Source of the DNA: Ramlibacter tataouinensis
Lineage (GTDB): Bacteria > Pseudomonadota > Gammaproteobacteria > Burkholderiales > Burkholderiaceae_C
DNA length: 64,000 nucleotides
Direction of reading: 5' to 3'
NCBI RefSeq assembly: GCF_027941915.1
Contig: NZ_CP116009.1
Span: 1,488,001 to 1,552,000, forward strand
Shown here: positions 34,744 through 43,002 of the stretch, piece after piece
Position numbering within the stretch: position 1 is the first letter of the stretch
Layout of the letters: every line of letters begins with the position of its first letter
Notes under the pieces: model-generated
Database searches by the model: none
The model's input: the letters and a program-made list of their open reading frames with translations, nothing else
What the model was told of the DNA's origin: nothing
Program-made: the position numbers and the translations under genes

Positions 34744-36584
34744 CCCTGGCACCGCTCACGTCCCTCGCCGACATCCGGGCCCTGGAGCAGCGCCCGCTGC
34801 CGGAGTCGATGCCGGCGCGCTCGCCTTATGGCCTGATCGCCGCCGCGGCCCAACGCTTTCCCGGGCGCGACGCCTTCGTGTTCCTGACTTCGGGCGAGCC
34901 GGACGCGCCGCCGCAGCGCACCTCCTACGCCGGCTTGCTGGACCACATCCACCGGGCCGCCAACCTCTTTCGCAGCCTCGGCGTGGGCGCCGGCGATGCC
35001 GTGGCCCTCCTCGCCCCCAACCTGCCGCTGACGCACGCGGCCCTGTGGGGCGCGCAACTGGCGGGCCGCGCCTGCCCGATCAACTACCTGCTGCAGCCGG
35101 AGCACATCGCGGCCTTGCTGCAGGCGAGCGGCGCCCGTGTGATCGTGGCGCTCGCGCCGCATCCCGAGCTGGACATCGGCGCGACGGTGCGCCAGGTGCA
35201 GGCGCTGTCGGGGCTGCCGGTGCTGGCGATCCATGCACCGGGCTCGCCGCCGGACGACATGCCCGACTTCGAGGCCGCGCTGCGCGGGCAAGCCGCGCAG
35301 CTGCAGTTCGAGCCGGTGCTGCACCCCGACCAGGTGGCGGCCTGCTTCCACACCGGCGGCACCACCGGCGCGCCCAAGCTGGCGCTGCACACCCAGGGCA
35401 ACGAAGCCCACACCGGCTGGTTCGCCCACGCCTTCTACGGCTTCGACGAGCACACCGTCGAGATCAACGGTTTCCCGCTGTTCCACGTGGCAGGCGCCTT
35501 CGTCTACGGCCTGGCGCTGCTGGCGATCGGCGCGACCCAGCTGCTGCCGACCGTGGCCGGCCTGCGCAACCCCGGCTTCATGCGCCACTACTGGCAGTTC
35601 TGCGAGCGCTACGGCGTCACCGCGCTGGCCTGCGTGCCCACCGTGCTGGCCACGCTGTCCAACCTGCCGGTGGATGCCGACATCTCCACCGTGCGCGTGG
35701 CCTACACCGGCGGCTCGCCGCTGCCGACCGAGCTGGCGCAGCAGTTCGAGCAGCGCACCGGCATCGCCGTGCGCAACATCCTGGGCATGACCGAATCGGC
35801 CGGCCTGATCTCGATCGAGCCGGCCGCGGGTCCGCGCGTGCCGGGCTCGGCCGGCCTGCCGCTGCCGTACACGCAGGTGCGGGTGCTGCCCTGGCGCGAC
35901 GGCCGGGCGGTGCTGGACGAAGCGTGCCCGGCTGGCGCCACCGGGGTGATCGCCGTGCGCGGCCCCCACGTCAGCCCCGGCTACAGCGACCCGGCGCGCA
36001 ACGGCGGCATGTTCGAGGGCGGCTGGCTGGTCTCGGGCGACCTCGGCCACGTGGACGCCGCCGGCTACCTGCACGTGACCGGCCGCGCCAAGGACGTGGT
36101 CATCCGCGGCAGCCACAACATCGACCCGGGGCTGGTCGAGGAAGCCTTCATGGCGCACCCGGCGGTGAGCCTGTGCGCGGTGGTCGGCGAGCCCGACGCC
36201 TACGCCGGCGAGCTGCCGGTGGCGTTCGTGGTGCTGCGCCCCGGCCACGAGGTCGACGCGGCCGGCTTGCTGCAGGCGGTGGCGCCCACGGTCTACGAGC
36301 GCCCGGCGGTGCCCAAGCGCGTGACCCTGGTCGAGGCGATGCCGATGACGGCCATCGGCAAGGTCTACAAGCCGGCCTTGCGGCTCATGGCGCTGCAGGA
36401 CAAGCTGGGCGAGGTGCTGGCCGGCCTGGGCGCGGCGGCGCAGGTGCGGGCCGAAGACCGCGGCGGATCGCCGGTCGCCGTCGTGCAGGTGGCCGGCCCG
36501 CCCGACCCCGGCCTGAAGCAGCGCGTGCACGACGCGCTGGGTGCGATGGCGGTGACGCTGGAATTCCGCTTCGACGAATCCTGA
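34740..36584 (+). CDS. Acyl-CoA synthetase (AMP-binding)
   Basis: A 614-residue ANL-superfamily ligase that activates a carboxylic acid with ATP and CoA. The phosphate loop is FHTGGTTGAPKLALH (about residues 200-214), then TESAGLISIEP, the hinge GDLGHVDAAGYLHVTGRAKD and the catalytic Lys in TAIGKVYKPALR. A C-terminal tail of about 65 residues beyond that Lys is longer than usual. The substrate is unknown. Translational coupling to the LysR gene implies substrate-responsive expression. Confidence 0.9.
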   Translation: MTLAPLTSLADIRALEQRPLPESMPARSPYGLIAAAAQRFPGRDAFVFLTSGEPDAPPQRTSYAGLLDHIHRAANLFRSLGVGAGDAVALLAPNLPLTHAALWGAQLAGRACPINYLLQPEHIAALLQASGARVIVALAPHPELDIGATVRQVQALSGLPVLAIHAPGSPPDDMPDFEAALRGQAAQLQFEPVLHPDQVAACFHTGGTTGAPKLALHTQGNEAHTGWFAHAFYGFDEHTVEINGFPLFHVAGAFVYGLALLAIGATQLLPTVAGLRNPGFMRHYWQFCERYGVTALACVPTVLATLSNLPVDADISTVRVAYTGGSPLPTELAQQFEQRTGIAVRNILGMTESAGLISIEPAAGPRVPGSAGLPLPYTQVRVLPWRDGRAVLDEACPAGATGVIAVRGPHVSPGYSDPARNGGMFEGGWLVSGDLGHVDAAGYLHVTGRAKDVVIRGSHNIDPGLVEEAFMAHPAVSLCAVVGEPDAYAGELPVAFVVLRPGHEVDAAGLLQAVAPTVYERPAVPKRVTLVEAMPMTAIGKVYKPALRLMALQDKLGEVLAGLGAAAQVRAEDRGGSPVAVVQVAGPPDPGLKQRVHDALGAMAVTLEFRFDES

Positions 36585-36635
36585 GCCGGCACCCCCGGCT
36601 GCGGGAGTGGCCAGGCCCTCGCCGGACGGCAGCCC

Positions 36636-36989
36636 CTAGCCGCGCGCGGCCTTCACCATCACGCGCGACAGGCGGGCGAAATGGTCCATCGCCAGGTCGG
36701 TCAGCTCGATCTGCTTGCGGCGCGCGTCCTCGGTGTCGGCCAGGGTGATCCAGCCCTTGACGCGCATGGACTTCAGGCGCGAATGGATGGTGGCCGGCGC
36801 ACCGAACTCGTCCCTGGACAGCATGTCGCGCACCGACAGCCGCGCGCCCTCCTGCGCGGTGCGCGCGATCCATGACAGGATGCGCTCTTCCAGCGGATCG
36901 AGCGGAGGCAGCGTGGGCAAGCCGCGGATCGCCTGCGACAGTTGCAGGAATCGCAGGTACACCTCGGCTCCCCTGTTGGCTCTGTTCAA
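36636..36989 (-). CDS. MarR-like winged-helix regulator
   Basis: About 117 residues with a winged-helix reading LDPLEERILSWIARTAQEGA, LSVRDMLSRDEFGAPATIHS, RLKSMRVKGWITLADTEDAR and QIELTDLAMDHFARLSRVM, as in compact MarR/PadR-like repressors. Start choice is open: TTG 36989 has CGGAG six bases upstream and gives the full family N terminus, while GTG 36962 has GGGGAG. It is divergent from the small membrane-protein gene at 37071, which it may control. Confidence 0.72.
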   Translation of the reverse strand: MNRANRGAEVYLRFLQLSQAIRGLPTLPPLDPLEERILSWIARTAQEGARLSVRDMLSRDEFGAPATIHSRLKSMRVKGWITLADTEDARRKQIELTDLAMDHFARLSRVMVKAARG

Positions 36990-37070
36990 TCCGATCTCCG
37001 TGTCCGGTGGCTGTGCTAGAACGCGGCGGTGACCGCCATGCAGTCCCGCGATGCTAACGCGAAAGAAACG

Positions 37071-37619
37071 ATGCCATCGACGACCCTCCGTCTGCAGTTC
37101 GTACAGGTGCTCGCCACCATGGCGCTGTTCCTGGTCATGCTGTGGATCAACGACTGGCTGTTCCGGCACCTCGAGTTCGCGCCCGGCATCAACTGGATCT
37201 ACCTGCCCGCCGGCGTGCGCCTGCTGTGCACCCTGCTGTTCGCCGAAGCGGGCGCGATCGGGCTGCTGCTGGTGTCCTGGCTGGTCAGCTTCCTGTTCCT
37301 CTTTCCCCACGACCCCGAGCGCGCCTTCGCCGGCGGCATCCTGGCGGCGCTGGCCCCCTGGCTGGTGTGGCGCGGCGCCTCGCGCGCCTGGGGATTGCAG
37401 GCTTCGCTGGTCAACCTCACGCCGTTGCGACTGCTGGTACTGGCGCTGGTGTACTCGGTTGCCAGCCCGCTGCTGCACCACCTGTGGTTCGCCTGGCGCG
37501 GGCAGGACGACCTGCTGAGCGGCTTCTTCGCGATGTTCGTGGGCGACCTGGCCGGCACGCTGATCGTGCTCTACGGCATCAAGGGCCTGCTGGCCGTGCT
37601 GCACCGGCCATCGCGCTGA
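37071..37619 (+). CDS. Integral membrane protein, MASE1-like
   Basis: About 182 residues with five hydrophobic segments (VLATMALFLVMLWINDWLF, GVRLLCTLLFAEAGAIGLLL, LVSFLFLFPHDPERAFAGGI, LRLLVLALVYSVASPLLHHL, GDLAGTLIVLYGIKGLLAVL). The arrangement, with WIYLPAGVRLL near the first helix, resembles the MASE1 sensor domain, but no output domain is attached. Function unknown. Starts at 37038 (ATG) or 37029 (GTG) are also possible, and none has a strong ribosome site. Confidence 0.7.
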   Translation: MPSTTLRLQFVQVLATMALFLVMLWINDWLFRHLEFAPGINWIYLPAGVRLLCTLLFAEAGAIGLLLVSWLVSFLFLFPHDPERAFAGGILAALAPWLVWRGASRAWGLQASLVNLTPLRLLVLALVYSVASPLLHHLWFAWRGQDDLLSGFFAMFVGDLAGTLIVLYGIKGLLAVLHRPSR

Positions 37620-37744
37620 TGGGCACCTCGATACCCCATTTGGGCGATTGAGCCGCCCGGTGCGATCCGTTAAGCTCCGATCGTTCTTGTTTTTGTCACA
37701 ACACGACGGCGATCAGGGAGTCCATGCGGGCGAAGGAGGGGGCC

Positions 37745-38029
37745 ATGACCGGCTGCGAGGCCTGTTCGGCGCTGGTCAACCAAGGCGATACGCACTGCGC
37801 CATCTGCGGCGCCGAGCTGCAGGGCGGCGCCGCCGGCGGGTCCCGCAAGCCGGCCCCGCCCCCCCGGGTTCACATCCCCGTGCGGCGCTACGGCAAGGCC
37901 CCGCCGCCGCCGCGCACCTGGCGCGTGGAACAGGCGGCTTGCGCCGGCAGGCCGGGCCCGGTCATCGCCGCGGCACTGGGGGTGGCCATCCTGGCGGGCT
38001 GCCTGGCCGCCTGGTGGCCCTTCGGGTGA
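37745..38029 (+). CDS. Small zinc-ribbon membrane protein
   Basis: A 94-residue protein with an N-terminal zinc ribbon (CEACSALVNQGDTHCAICGA: two CxxC pairs), a Pro/Arg-rich middle (KPAPPPRVHIPVRRYGKAPP) and one C-terminal transmembrane helix (VIAAALGVAILAGCLAAWWP). It is a probable tail-anchored protein. No partner is obvious and the downstream gene is on the other strand. A GGAGG site precedes the ATG at 37745. Confidence 0.68.
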   Translation: MTGCEACSALVNQGDTHCAICGAELQGGAAGGSRKPAPPPRVHIPVRRYGKAPPPPRTWRVEQAACAGRPGPVIAAALGVAILAGCLAAWWPFG

Positions 38030-38032
38030 ACC

Positions 38033-38860
38033 TCAGTCCACGAAGAAGTCCGGGATGAACTGCTTCGTCCCCGGCGTCACCGAGTAGCGGTCGAGGTCAC
38101 TGACGCCGTGGCCGGCCAGCACCTCGTCGTCGAGGTGGAAGTTGCCGGTGGCGTCCGCCGGCCCGGTGAGGATGAACCAGGCCGCATCGGCCAGGATCTC
38201 CGGCTTGCGGCACAGCTTCACGTCCACGCCCGGGATCATCTGCAACGCCGCGGTGGCGATGGCGGTGCGCGGCCACAGGCTGTTGACCGCGATGCCGTAC
38301 TGGCGGAACTCACCGGCGTGGCCCAGCGTGCACATGCTCATGCCGTACTTGGCCATGGTGTAGGCGGTGTGCGGGGCGAACCAGTGCTCCTTCATCGACA
38401 GCGGCGGCGACATGTTCAGCACGTGCGGGTTGCGCCCGGCGGCCGCCGACTTCTTCAGCTCCGGCAGGCAGGCCTGGGTGCACAGGTAGGTGCCGCGCGC
38501 GTTGACTCCGTTCATCAGGTCGTAGCGCTTCATCGGCGTGTGCTCGGTGTCGGTGAGGCTGATCGCGCTGGCGTTGTTGACCAGGATGTCGATGCCGCCG
38601 AAGGCCTGCACGGCCTGCGCCACCGCATCGAGCACGGCCGCTTCGTCGCGGATGTCCACCGACAGAGGCAGCGCCTGGCCGCCTGCGGCGCGGATCTCGT
38701 CGGCCGCCGTGTAGATGGTGCCCGGCAGCCGGGGATCGGGCTCGGTGGTCTTGGCCGCGATCACCACGTTGGCGCCGTCGGCCGCGGCCCGCTTGCCGAT
38801 GGCCAGCCCGATGCCGCGCGAGGCGCCGGTGATGAAGAGGGTCTTGCCCTGGAGGGTCAT
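38033..38860 (-). CDS. Short-chain dehydrogenase/reductase (HSDL2-like)
   Basis: A 275-residue classical Rossmann SDR with cofactor loop TGASRGIGLAIG, NNASAIS and the catalytic YTMAKYGMS (Tyr-x3-Lys). The Ser position of the triad appears as LNMSPPLSM. The C-terminal LDDEVLAGHGVSDLDRYSV matches hydroxysteroid-dehydrogenase-like protein 2 relatives, some linked to fatty-acid metabolism. An AAGGAG site lies before the ATG at 38860. The cytochrome c gene upstream is on the same strand but unrelated in role. Confidence 0.88.
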   Translation of the reverse strand: MTLQGKTLFITGASRGIGLAIGKRAAADGANVVIAAKTTEPDPRLPGTIYTAADEIRAAGGQALPLSVDIRDEAAVLDAVAQAVQAFGGIDILVNNASAISLTDTEHTPMKRYDLMNGVNARGTYLCTQACLPELKKSAAAGRNPHVLNMSPPLSMKEHWFAPHTAYTMAKYGMSMCTLGHAGEFRQYGIAVNSLWPRTAIATAALQMIPGVDVKLCRKPEILADAAWFILTGPADATGNFHLDDEVLAGHGVSDLDRYSVTPGTKQFIPDFFVD

Positions 38861-38891
38861 CGCGAAGTCTCCTTGCCGCGCCATTGTGCGC

Positions 38892-39791
38892 TCAGCCCCT
38901 GGCCGGCGCCGACAGGCTGCGCAGGTACAGGTGCAGCGCCCGCATGTCGGTGTCGTTGATCTCGCGCAGGGAGTCGAACGGCATCACCTTGACCGCCGAG
39001 CCATCGGCGCGCCGGCCGGTGCGGAACAGCCGGATCAGCGACTCGGCATCCGGGTAGCGGTCCATCACCGAGCCGTTGCCCGGGGCCAGCCGGGACGCCG
39101 GCGGCCAGTCGGGCGGCGAGCCGGGGATGCGGCCGCCGGCCAGCTGCGCGCCGTGGCAGCCCAGGCACATGTTGGCCACATAGGCGCCGTGCTGCACGGT
39201 GACGCCTTCGGCCACCGCTGTCGCCGGCGGCCGGGCATGGTCGATCTTGGCGGCGGCATCCTCGATGGCGCCGAACCCGTACAGCACGCGGGCCGGCAGC
39301 GGCAGCTCGACGATCGCGGCCCCGCCTGCGGCGGGCGGCAGCGAGCGGACGTAGGCCACCAGGGCGGCCAGGTCCGCATCCGTGAAACGGTTGTAGTCCT
39401 CGCTGGGCATGATCATCAGCGGCCGCCCCCCGGGCGCGACGCCGTGGCGAATCGCGCGCACCCAGTCTTCGGGCTGGTAGCGCGCGACCAGGCTGCCCGG
39501 GCCGGGGCTGATGTTCGGCCCCTTGATGCGCACCCCCGCTGCCGCGTCGTCGACGAAGGTGCGGCCGGCGCCGTTGGCTCCGTGGCAGTCCACGCAGCCG
39601 CGCGAGGCAAACAGGTAGCGTCCGCGCTCGAGGGCCTGCGGGTCGCTCACGTACGCGACTGGCAGTGCCTTCACCTCGACTTGCCGATGCATCCGCCGCT
39701 CGGCCAGTTGCAGGCCCGCCAGCACGCCACCGCCCGCGACCAGCAGCAGCGCCGCCGTGGCCCAGGCCGTCACCCTCACCCACTTGCGCAT
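38892..39791 (-). CDS. Membrane-anchored dihaem cytochrome c
   Basis: A 299-residue protein with an N-terminal hydrophobic anchor (WATAALLLVAGGGVLAGLQL) and two class I haem sites, CVDCH at 66-70 and CLGCH at 209-213. Met ligands probably lie in the LMIMPSEDYNRF and VKVMPFDSL loops. It should sit on the periplasmic face of the inner membrane and pass electrons from a periplasmic dehydrogenase to an oxidase. No dehydrogenase subunit is adjacent. A GAGGAG site precedes the ATG. Confidence 0.9.
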   Translation of the reverse strand: MRKWVRVTAWATAALLLVAGGGVLAGLQLAERRMHRQVEVKALPVAYVSDPQALERGRYLFASRGCVDCHGANGAGRTFVDDAAAGVRIKGPNISPGPGSLVARYQPEDWVRAIRHGVAPGGRPLMIMPSEDYNRFTDADLAALVAYVRSLPPAAGGAAIVELPLPARVLYGFGAIEDAAAKIDHARPPATAVAEGVTVQHGAYVANMCLGCHGAQLAGGRIPGSPPDWPPASRLAPGNGSVMDRYPDAESLIRLFRTGRRADGSAVKVMPFDSLREINDTDMRALHLYLRSLSAPARG

Positions 39792-39964
39792 GCTCTTCTC
39801 CTCGAAGAATCCCGCCCGCAGGATGAGTTGAACCGGGTCGCTTGCAGGCGAGGATCGGATGGTCGGTCAAGAGGTTGACCGATGTCAACGCTCCCCGCCC
39901 CCCGCCCGCAAGGCGTGCCGCGGCGCCGTCGGCGGCACACCGACGGCTGCGTTCAGAGCTTCGA

Positions 39965-40070
39965 GAAATCCGGCTTGCGCTTTTGGCGAAAGCTGCCGCG
40001 CACCGGCTGCGCCGGCCCACGCTCGCGCGTGGCGGATTTCAGCACTTGCTGAAATCCGGCTTGCGCTTTT
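39965..40070. repeat. Duplicated gene tail downstream of the enoyl-CoA hydratase
   Basis: The 20-mer at 40051-40070, which encodes the KRKPDF end of the hydratase, recurs exactly at 39965-39984, 86 bases downstream of that gene's end. It is again followed by codons for SK, one residue and a stop. A perfect 11-bp inverted repeat at 40034-40057 spans the true stop codon. This looks like a scar of a lost tandem hydratase copy. Confidence 0.65.
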
Positions 40071-40803
40071 CCATGAACGCCGTGAAGGCCTCGCGCGCGG
40101 CCGGCTCGCGCAGCATGCGGCTGAAGCTGGCGCCTTCGTCCTGCATGCGCTGCAGCACCGCCTCCTGCTGGCCCTGCTTCATCAGGCGCTTGGTCTCGAC
40201 CAGGCTGGCCAGCGGCTTGGCGGCGAGCTTGCGCGCCTGCGCCTGGGCATAGGCGTTGGCCTCGGTCGGCGGCAGCACGCGGTTGACCAGGCCCACCTCC
40301 AGCGCCGCCTCGGCGAAGAAGGGCTCGCCCAGCAGCAGCGCCTCGGCGGCGCGGTGGTGGCCGAACATGCGCGGCACCAGCAGGCTGGACGCCGCTTCCG
40401 GGCACAGGCCGAGGTTGACGAAGGGCAGCGAGAAGGCGGCGTTGTCGCCGGCGTACACCAGGTCGCAGTGCAGCAGCAGCGTCGTGCCCACGCCGACCGC
40501 CGGCCCGCAGACGGACGCCAGCAGCGGCTTGGGGAACTGGGCAATGCCGCGCAGGAAGCGGAACACCGGCGAGTCCTGGCCGGCCGGCGGCTGGTTCAGG
40601 AAGTCGCCGATGTCGTTGCCGGCGCAGAACACCGTCTCGTGGCCCTGGATCAGCGCGACGCGGACGGCCGGGTCGGCGCTGGCCGCCTCCAGCGCATCGG
40701 CCAGGGCCGCGTACATGGCCGTGGTGATCGAGTTCTTGCGGTCCAGCCGGTTGAAGGTGATGGTCATGACGCCGGCTTCGGCGTGGCTGAGGATGTCGGT
40801 CAT
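40039..40803 (-). CDS. Enoyl-CoA hydratase/isomerase family protein
   Basis: A 254-residue crotonase-fold enzyme with oxyanion-hole segments VFCAGNDIGDFL and PAVGVGTTLLLHCD and the EAASSLLVPR active-site region. The Glu pair of classical hydratases is only partly kept (LGLCPEAAS retains one), so it may be an isomerase or hydrolase of the family. It is the last gene of the coupled minus-strand set, and its ATG overlaps the isomerase stop. An echo of its C terminus lies downstream. Confidence 0.87.
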   Translation of the reverse strand: MTDILSHAEAGVMTITFNRLDRKNSITTAMYAALADALEAASADPAVRVALIQGHETVFCAGNDIGDFLNQPPAGQDSPVFRFLRGIAQFPKPLLASVCGPAVGVGTTLLLHCDLVYAGDNAAFSLPFVNLGLCPEAASSLLVPRMFGHHRAAEALLLGEPFFAEAALEVGLVNRVLPPTEANAYAQAQARKLAAKPLASLVETKRLMKQGQQEAVLQRMQDEGASFSRMLREPAAREAFTAFMEKRKPDFSKC

Positions 40804-41390
40804 TGCAGGTTCTCTTTCACGAAATCGAGTCGGTCCTGGCCCCAGAACATCTGGTCGCCGATGAAGAAGGTGGGCGCGCCGAACACGCCGCGGTCGATGG
40901 CCTCCTGCGTGGCGGCCTTGAGGCGCTCCTTGGTTTCCGGGGCCTGCGCCAGCGCCAGCAGCGCGGCCGGCTCGAAACCGGCCTGTTGCAGTACCGCGGC
41001 GACCTCGGCCGGCTCGTTCAGGTTGCGGCCATCGACCCAGATCGCGCGCATCACCGCGTCGACGTAGGGCCGGAACCGATCCGGCTGGCGCACCTGCAGC
41101 CCGAGCGCACCGCGCATCAGCGTCAGCGTGTGGATCGGGAAATGCGGGTTCAGCCGGAACGGCACGCCGTAGCGGGCGGCGTGCCGGTCCAGGTCCTGCT
41201 CCAGCCAGCGGCTCTTGGCCGGCACCTCCATCGGCGAGCGGTTGCCGGTGGCCTGGAACACGCCGCCCAGCAGCATGGGCTTGTGGTGCACGGTGGCGCC
41301 GGTCTCGGCGGCGATGCGCGGCATCTGGGTCCAGGCCAGGTAGGCCGCCGGACTGCCGACGTCGAAATAGAAATCCACGCTCTTGCTCAT
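40800..41390 (-). CDS. 2-hydroxychromene-2-carboxylate isomerase family (DsbA-like)
   Basis: A 196-residue kappa-class-GST/DsbA-fold protein: VDFYFDVGSPAAYLAWTQMP at the start (the Ser of the DVGSP motif is the glutathione-activating residue) and GVFGAPTFFIGDQMFWGQDR near the end with the cis-Pro. Family members isomerise intermediates of naphthalene-type degradation or act as glutathione transferases. The gene is overlapped at both ends by its neighbours, an SDR and a crotonase. Confidence 0.88.
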   Translation of the reverse strand: MSKSVDFYFDVGSPAAYLAWTQMPRIAAETGATVHHKPMLLGGVFQATGNRSPMEVPAKSRWLEQDLDRHAARYGVPFRLNPHFPIHTLTLMRGALGLQVRQPDRFRPYVDAVMRAIWVDGRNLNEPAEVAAVLQQAGFEPAALLALAQAPETKERLKAATQEAIDRGVFGAPTFFIGDQMFWGQDRLDFVKENLQ

Positions 41391-42190
41391 CAGAAGGTCT
41401 CCATCCAGGGACGCAGGTCCAGCTCGTGGGTCCAGGCATCGCGCGGCTGGCGGTGCAGCATCCAGTACTGGTCGGCGATGTGCTCGGGGTCCAGGATGCC
41501 GCCCTGGTCCTTGCGCGCATAGCGCTCGGGGAAATTCTCGCGGATGAAGGCGGTGTCGATGGCGCCGTCGATCACGGCGTGGGCCACGTGGATGCCGCGC
41601 GGGCCCAGCTCGCGCGCCATGCTCTGGGCCAGCGCGCGCAGCGCGTGCTTGGCGCCGGCGAAGGCGGCGAAGCCGGCGCTGCCGCGCATCGAGGCGGTGG
41701 CGCCGGTGAACAGGATGGTGCCGCGGCCGCGCGCCACCATCCGGCGCGCCACTTCACGGCCGTTGAGGAAGCCGGCGAAGCAGGCCATCTCCCAGACCTT
41801 GAAATAGCGCCGCGCGGTTTCGTCCAGGATGCTGGCGCGCACGTTGGCGCCGATGTTGAACGCCAGCACCTCGATCGGGCCGATCTGCGACTCGATGCGC
41901 TCGACCAGCGCCGCCACGTCCTCTTCCTTGCGCGCGTCGCTGCCGAAGCCGTGCGCCTGGCCGCCCTCGGCGCGGATGCGATCGACCAGCGGCTGCACCG
42001 CTTCGGCGCTGCGGCGCGTGACGCAGGCGATGTAGCCCTCGCGCGCGAAGCGCCGGGCAATCGCGCCGCCGGTTGCATCGCCGGCGCCGATGACGAGCGC
42101 GACCTTGTTCCCGGCCAGGTCGCCGCCCGGCCGCGTGGAGGGGCTTTCAGCAGGGACGGGCTGCGCGTCGGCGCCGGGCGTGGAGGCCAT
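41390..42190 (-). CDS. Short-chain dehydrogenase/reductase
   Basis: A 266-residue SDR with cofactor site LVIGAGDATGGAIARRF (TGxxxGxG altered to GAGDATGG). The NNAG position reads FNIGANV, and the active-site region has LFTGATASMRG and an atypical AFAGAKHALRALAQ, in which the catalytic Tyr of the YxxxK motif is Phe or absent. The catalytic role is therefore uncertain. The ATG at 42190, six bases after AAGGA, is preferred over that at 42196. It lies between a thioesterase and the isomerase gene. Confidence 0.82.
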   Translation of the reverse strand: MASTPGADAQPVPAESPSTRPGGDLAGNKVALVIGAGDATGGAIARRFAREGYIACVTRRSAEAVQPLVDRIRAEGGQAHGFGSDARKEEDVAALVERIESQIGPIEVLAFNIGANVRASILDETARRYFKVWEMACFAGFLNGREVARRMVARGRGTILFTGATASMRGSAGFAAFAGAKHALRALAQSMARELGPRGIHVAHAVIDGAIDTAFIRENFPERYARKDQGGILDPEHIADQYWMLHRQPRDAWTHELDLRPWMETF

Positions 42191-42192
42191 GG

Positions 42193-43002
42193 TCATTCCT
42201 TGTAGTAGACCACCTGGTGCGTGGTGGCCAGCAGGTCGCCGGCCTCGCTCCACAGCTGCGCGGTCTGGTCGAAGTAGCCGTCGCGGAAGGCCTGGGCCTG
42301 CGCCTGGCCGAGCAGGTAGCCCTCGCCCACCTGCGCCAGCTGGGCGGCGCCGGCATGGAAATAGACGGTCATGGTGACGGTGCCGATCGGCACGAACACC
42401 GGCCGGCGGCGCCAGATGCGCGGGAAGAACACGTCGGCCATCGCCGTGAGCGAAGCGAAGTCCAGCGGGCGCGGCGGGTGGTCGCGGATCCACAGGCGCG
42501 AAAGGCTCGTACCCGAGTCCTGCCCGTGCCAGTCGTCCGGCAGGGCCCCTTCGACGAAGCGCATTTCATAGCGCTTGACCCACTCGACGCGCTTGGGACC
42601 CTGGGCCAGAGGCACATCGGCCGGCCGCGCGACCGGCGGCACGGCGTGCTCGACCGCGCCCCAGGTGTCGCGCCGAAGCGCGGTGAACACGGTGCCGGTC
42701 AGCACGGGCTGGCCGTCCTGCAGCATCTGCACCGTCCAGTGCTGGGTGGAGCGGTTGGTGCGGGCCGGCGTGGCAACAAGCTCGAAGGGTCCGTCGGCGA
42801 CGGCGGACGCGAAGTTCACCGTCATGGCTACCGGCTCACCCAGCAGTGCCGGATGGCGCAGCACCGCGCCCAGCGCCTGGGCCGCGGTGACGCCGCCGAA
42901 GGGACCGACCATGTTGGCGTAGGCGGAGCTGGTCTGCCCCTGCCAGCGGCCCTCGCCGGCTTCGGCCAGGGCGATCGCCGAATCGAACGGGTGTGGGCTC
43001 AT
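42193..43002 (-). CDS. TesB-like double hot-dog acyl-CoA thioesterase
   Basis: A 269-residue thioesterase-like protein with two hot-dog halves (FGGVTAAQALGAVLRHPALL, MTVNFASAVADGPFELVATP; FVPIGTVTMTVYFHAGAAQL, GYLLGQAQAQAFRDGYFDQT). It would release free acids from acyl-CoA and so relieve CoA trapping during catabolism. It overlaps the upstream hydrolase gene by four bases and is two bases from the SDR, which shows one transcript. Confidence 0.85.
   Translation of the reverse strand: MSPHPFDSAIALAEAGEGRWQGQTSSAYANMVGPFGGVTAAQALGAVLRHPALLGEPVAMTVNFASAVADGPFELVATPARTNRSTQHWTVQMLQDGQPVLTGTVFTALRRDTWGAVEHAVPPVARPADVPLAQGPKRVEWVKRYEMRFVEGALPDDWHGQDSGTSLSRLWIRDHPPRPLDFASLTAMADVFFPRIWRRRPVFVPIGTVTMTVYFHAGAAQLAQVGEGYLLGQAQAQAFRDGYFDQTAQLWSEAGDLLATTHQVVYYKE

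Noticed and set aside
39838..39900. Inverted GGTCAA/TTGACC motifs upstream of the cytochrome gene as an operator
   Set aside because: The arms are short and uneven, with no regulator gene beside them and no clear promoter.
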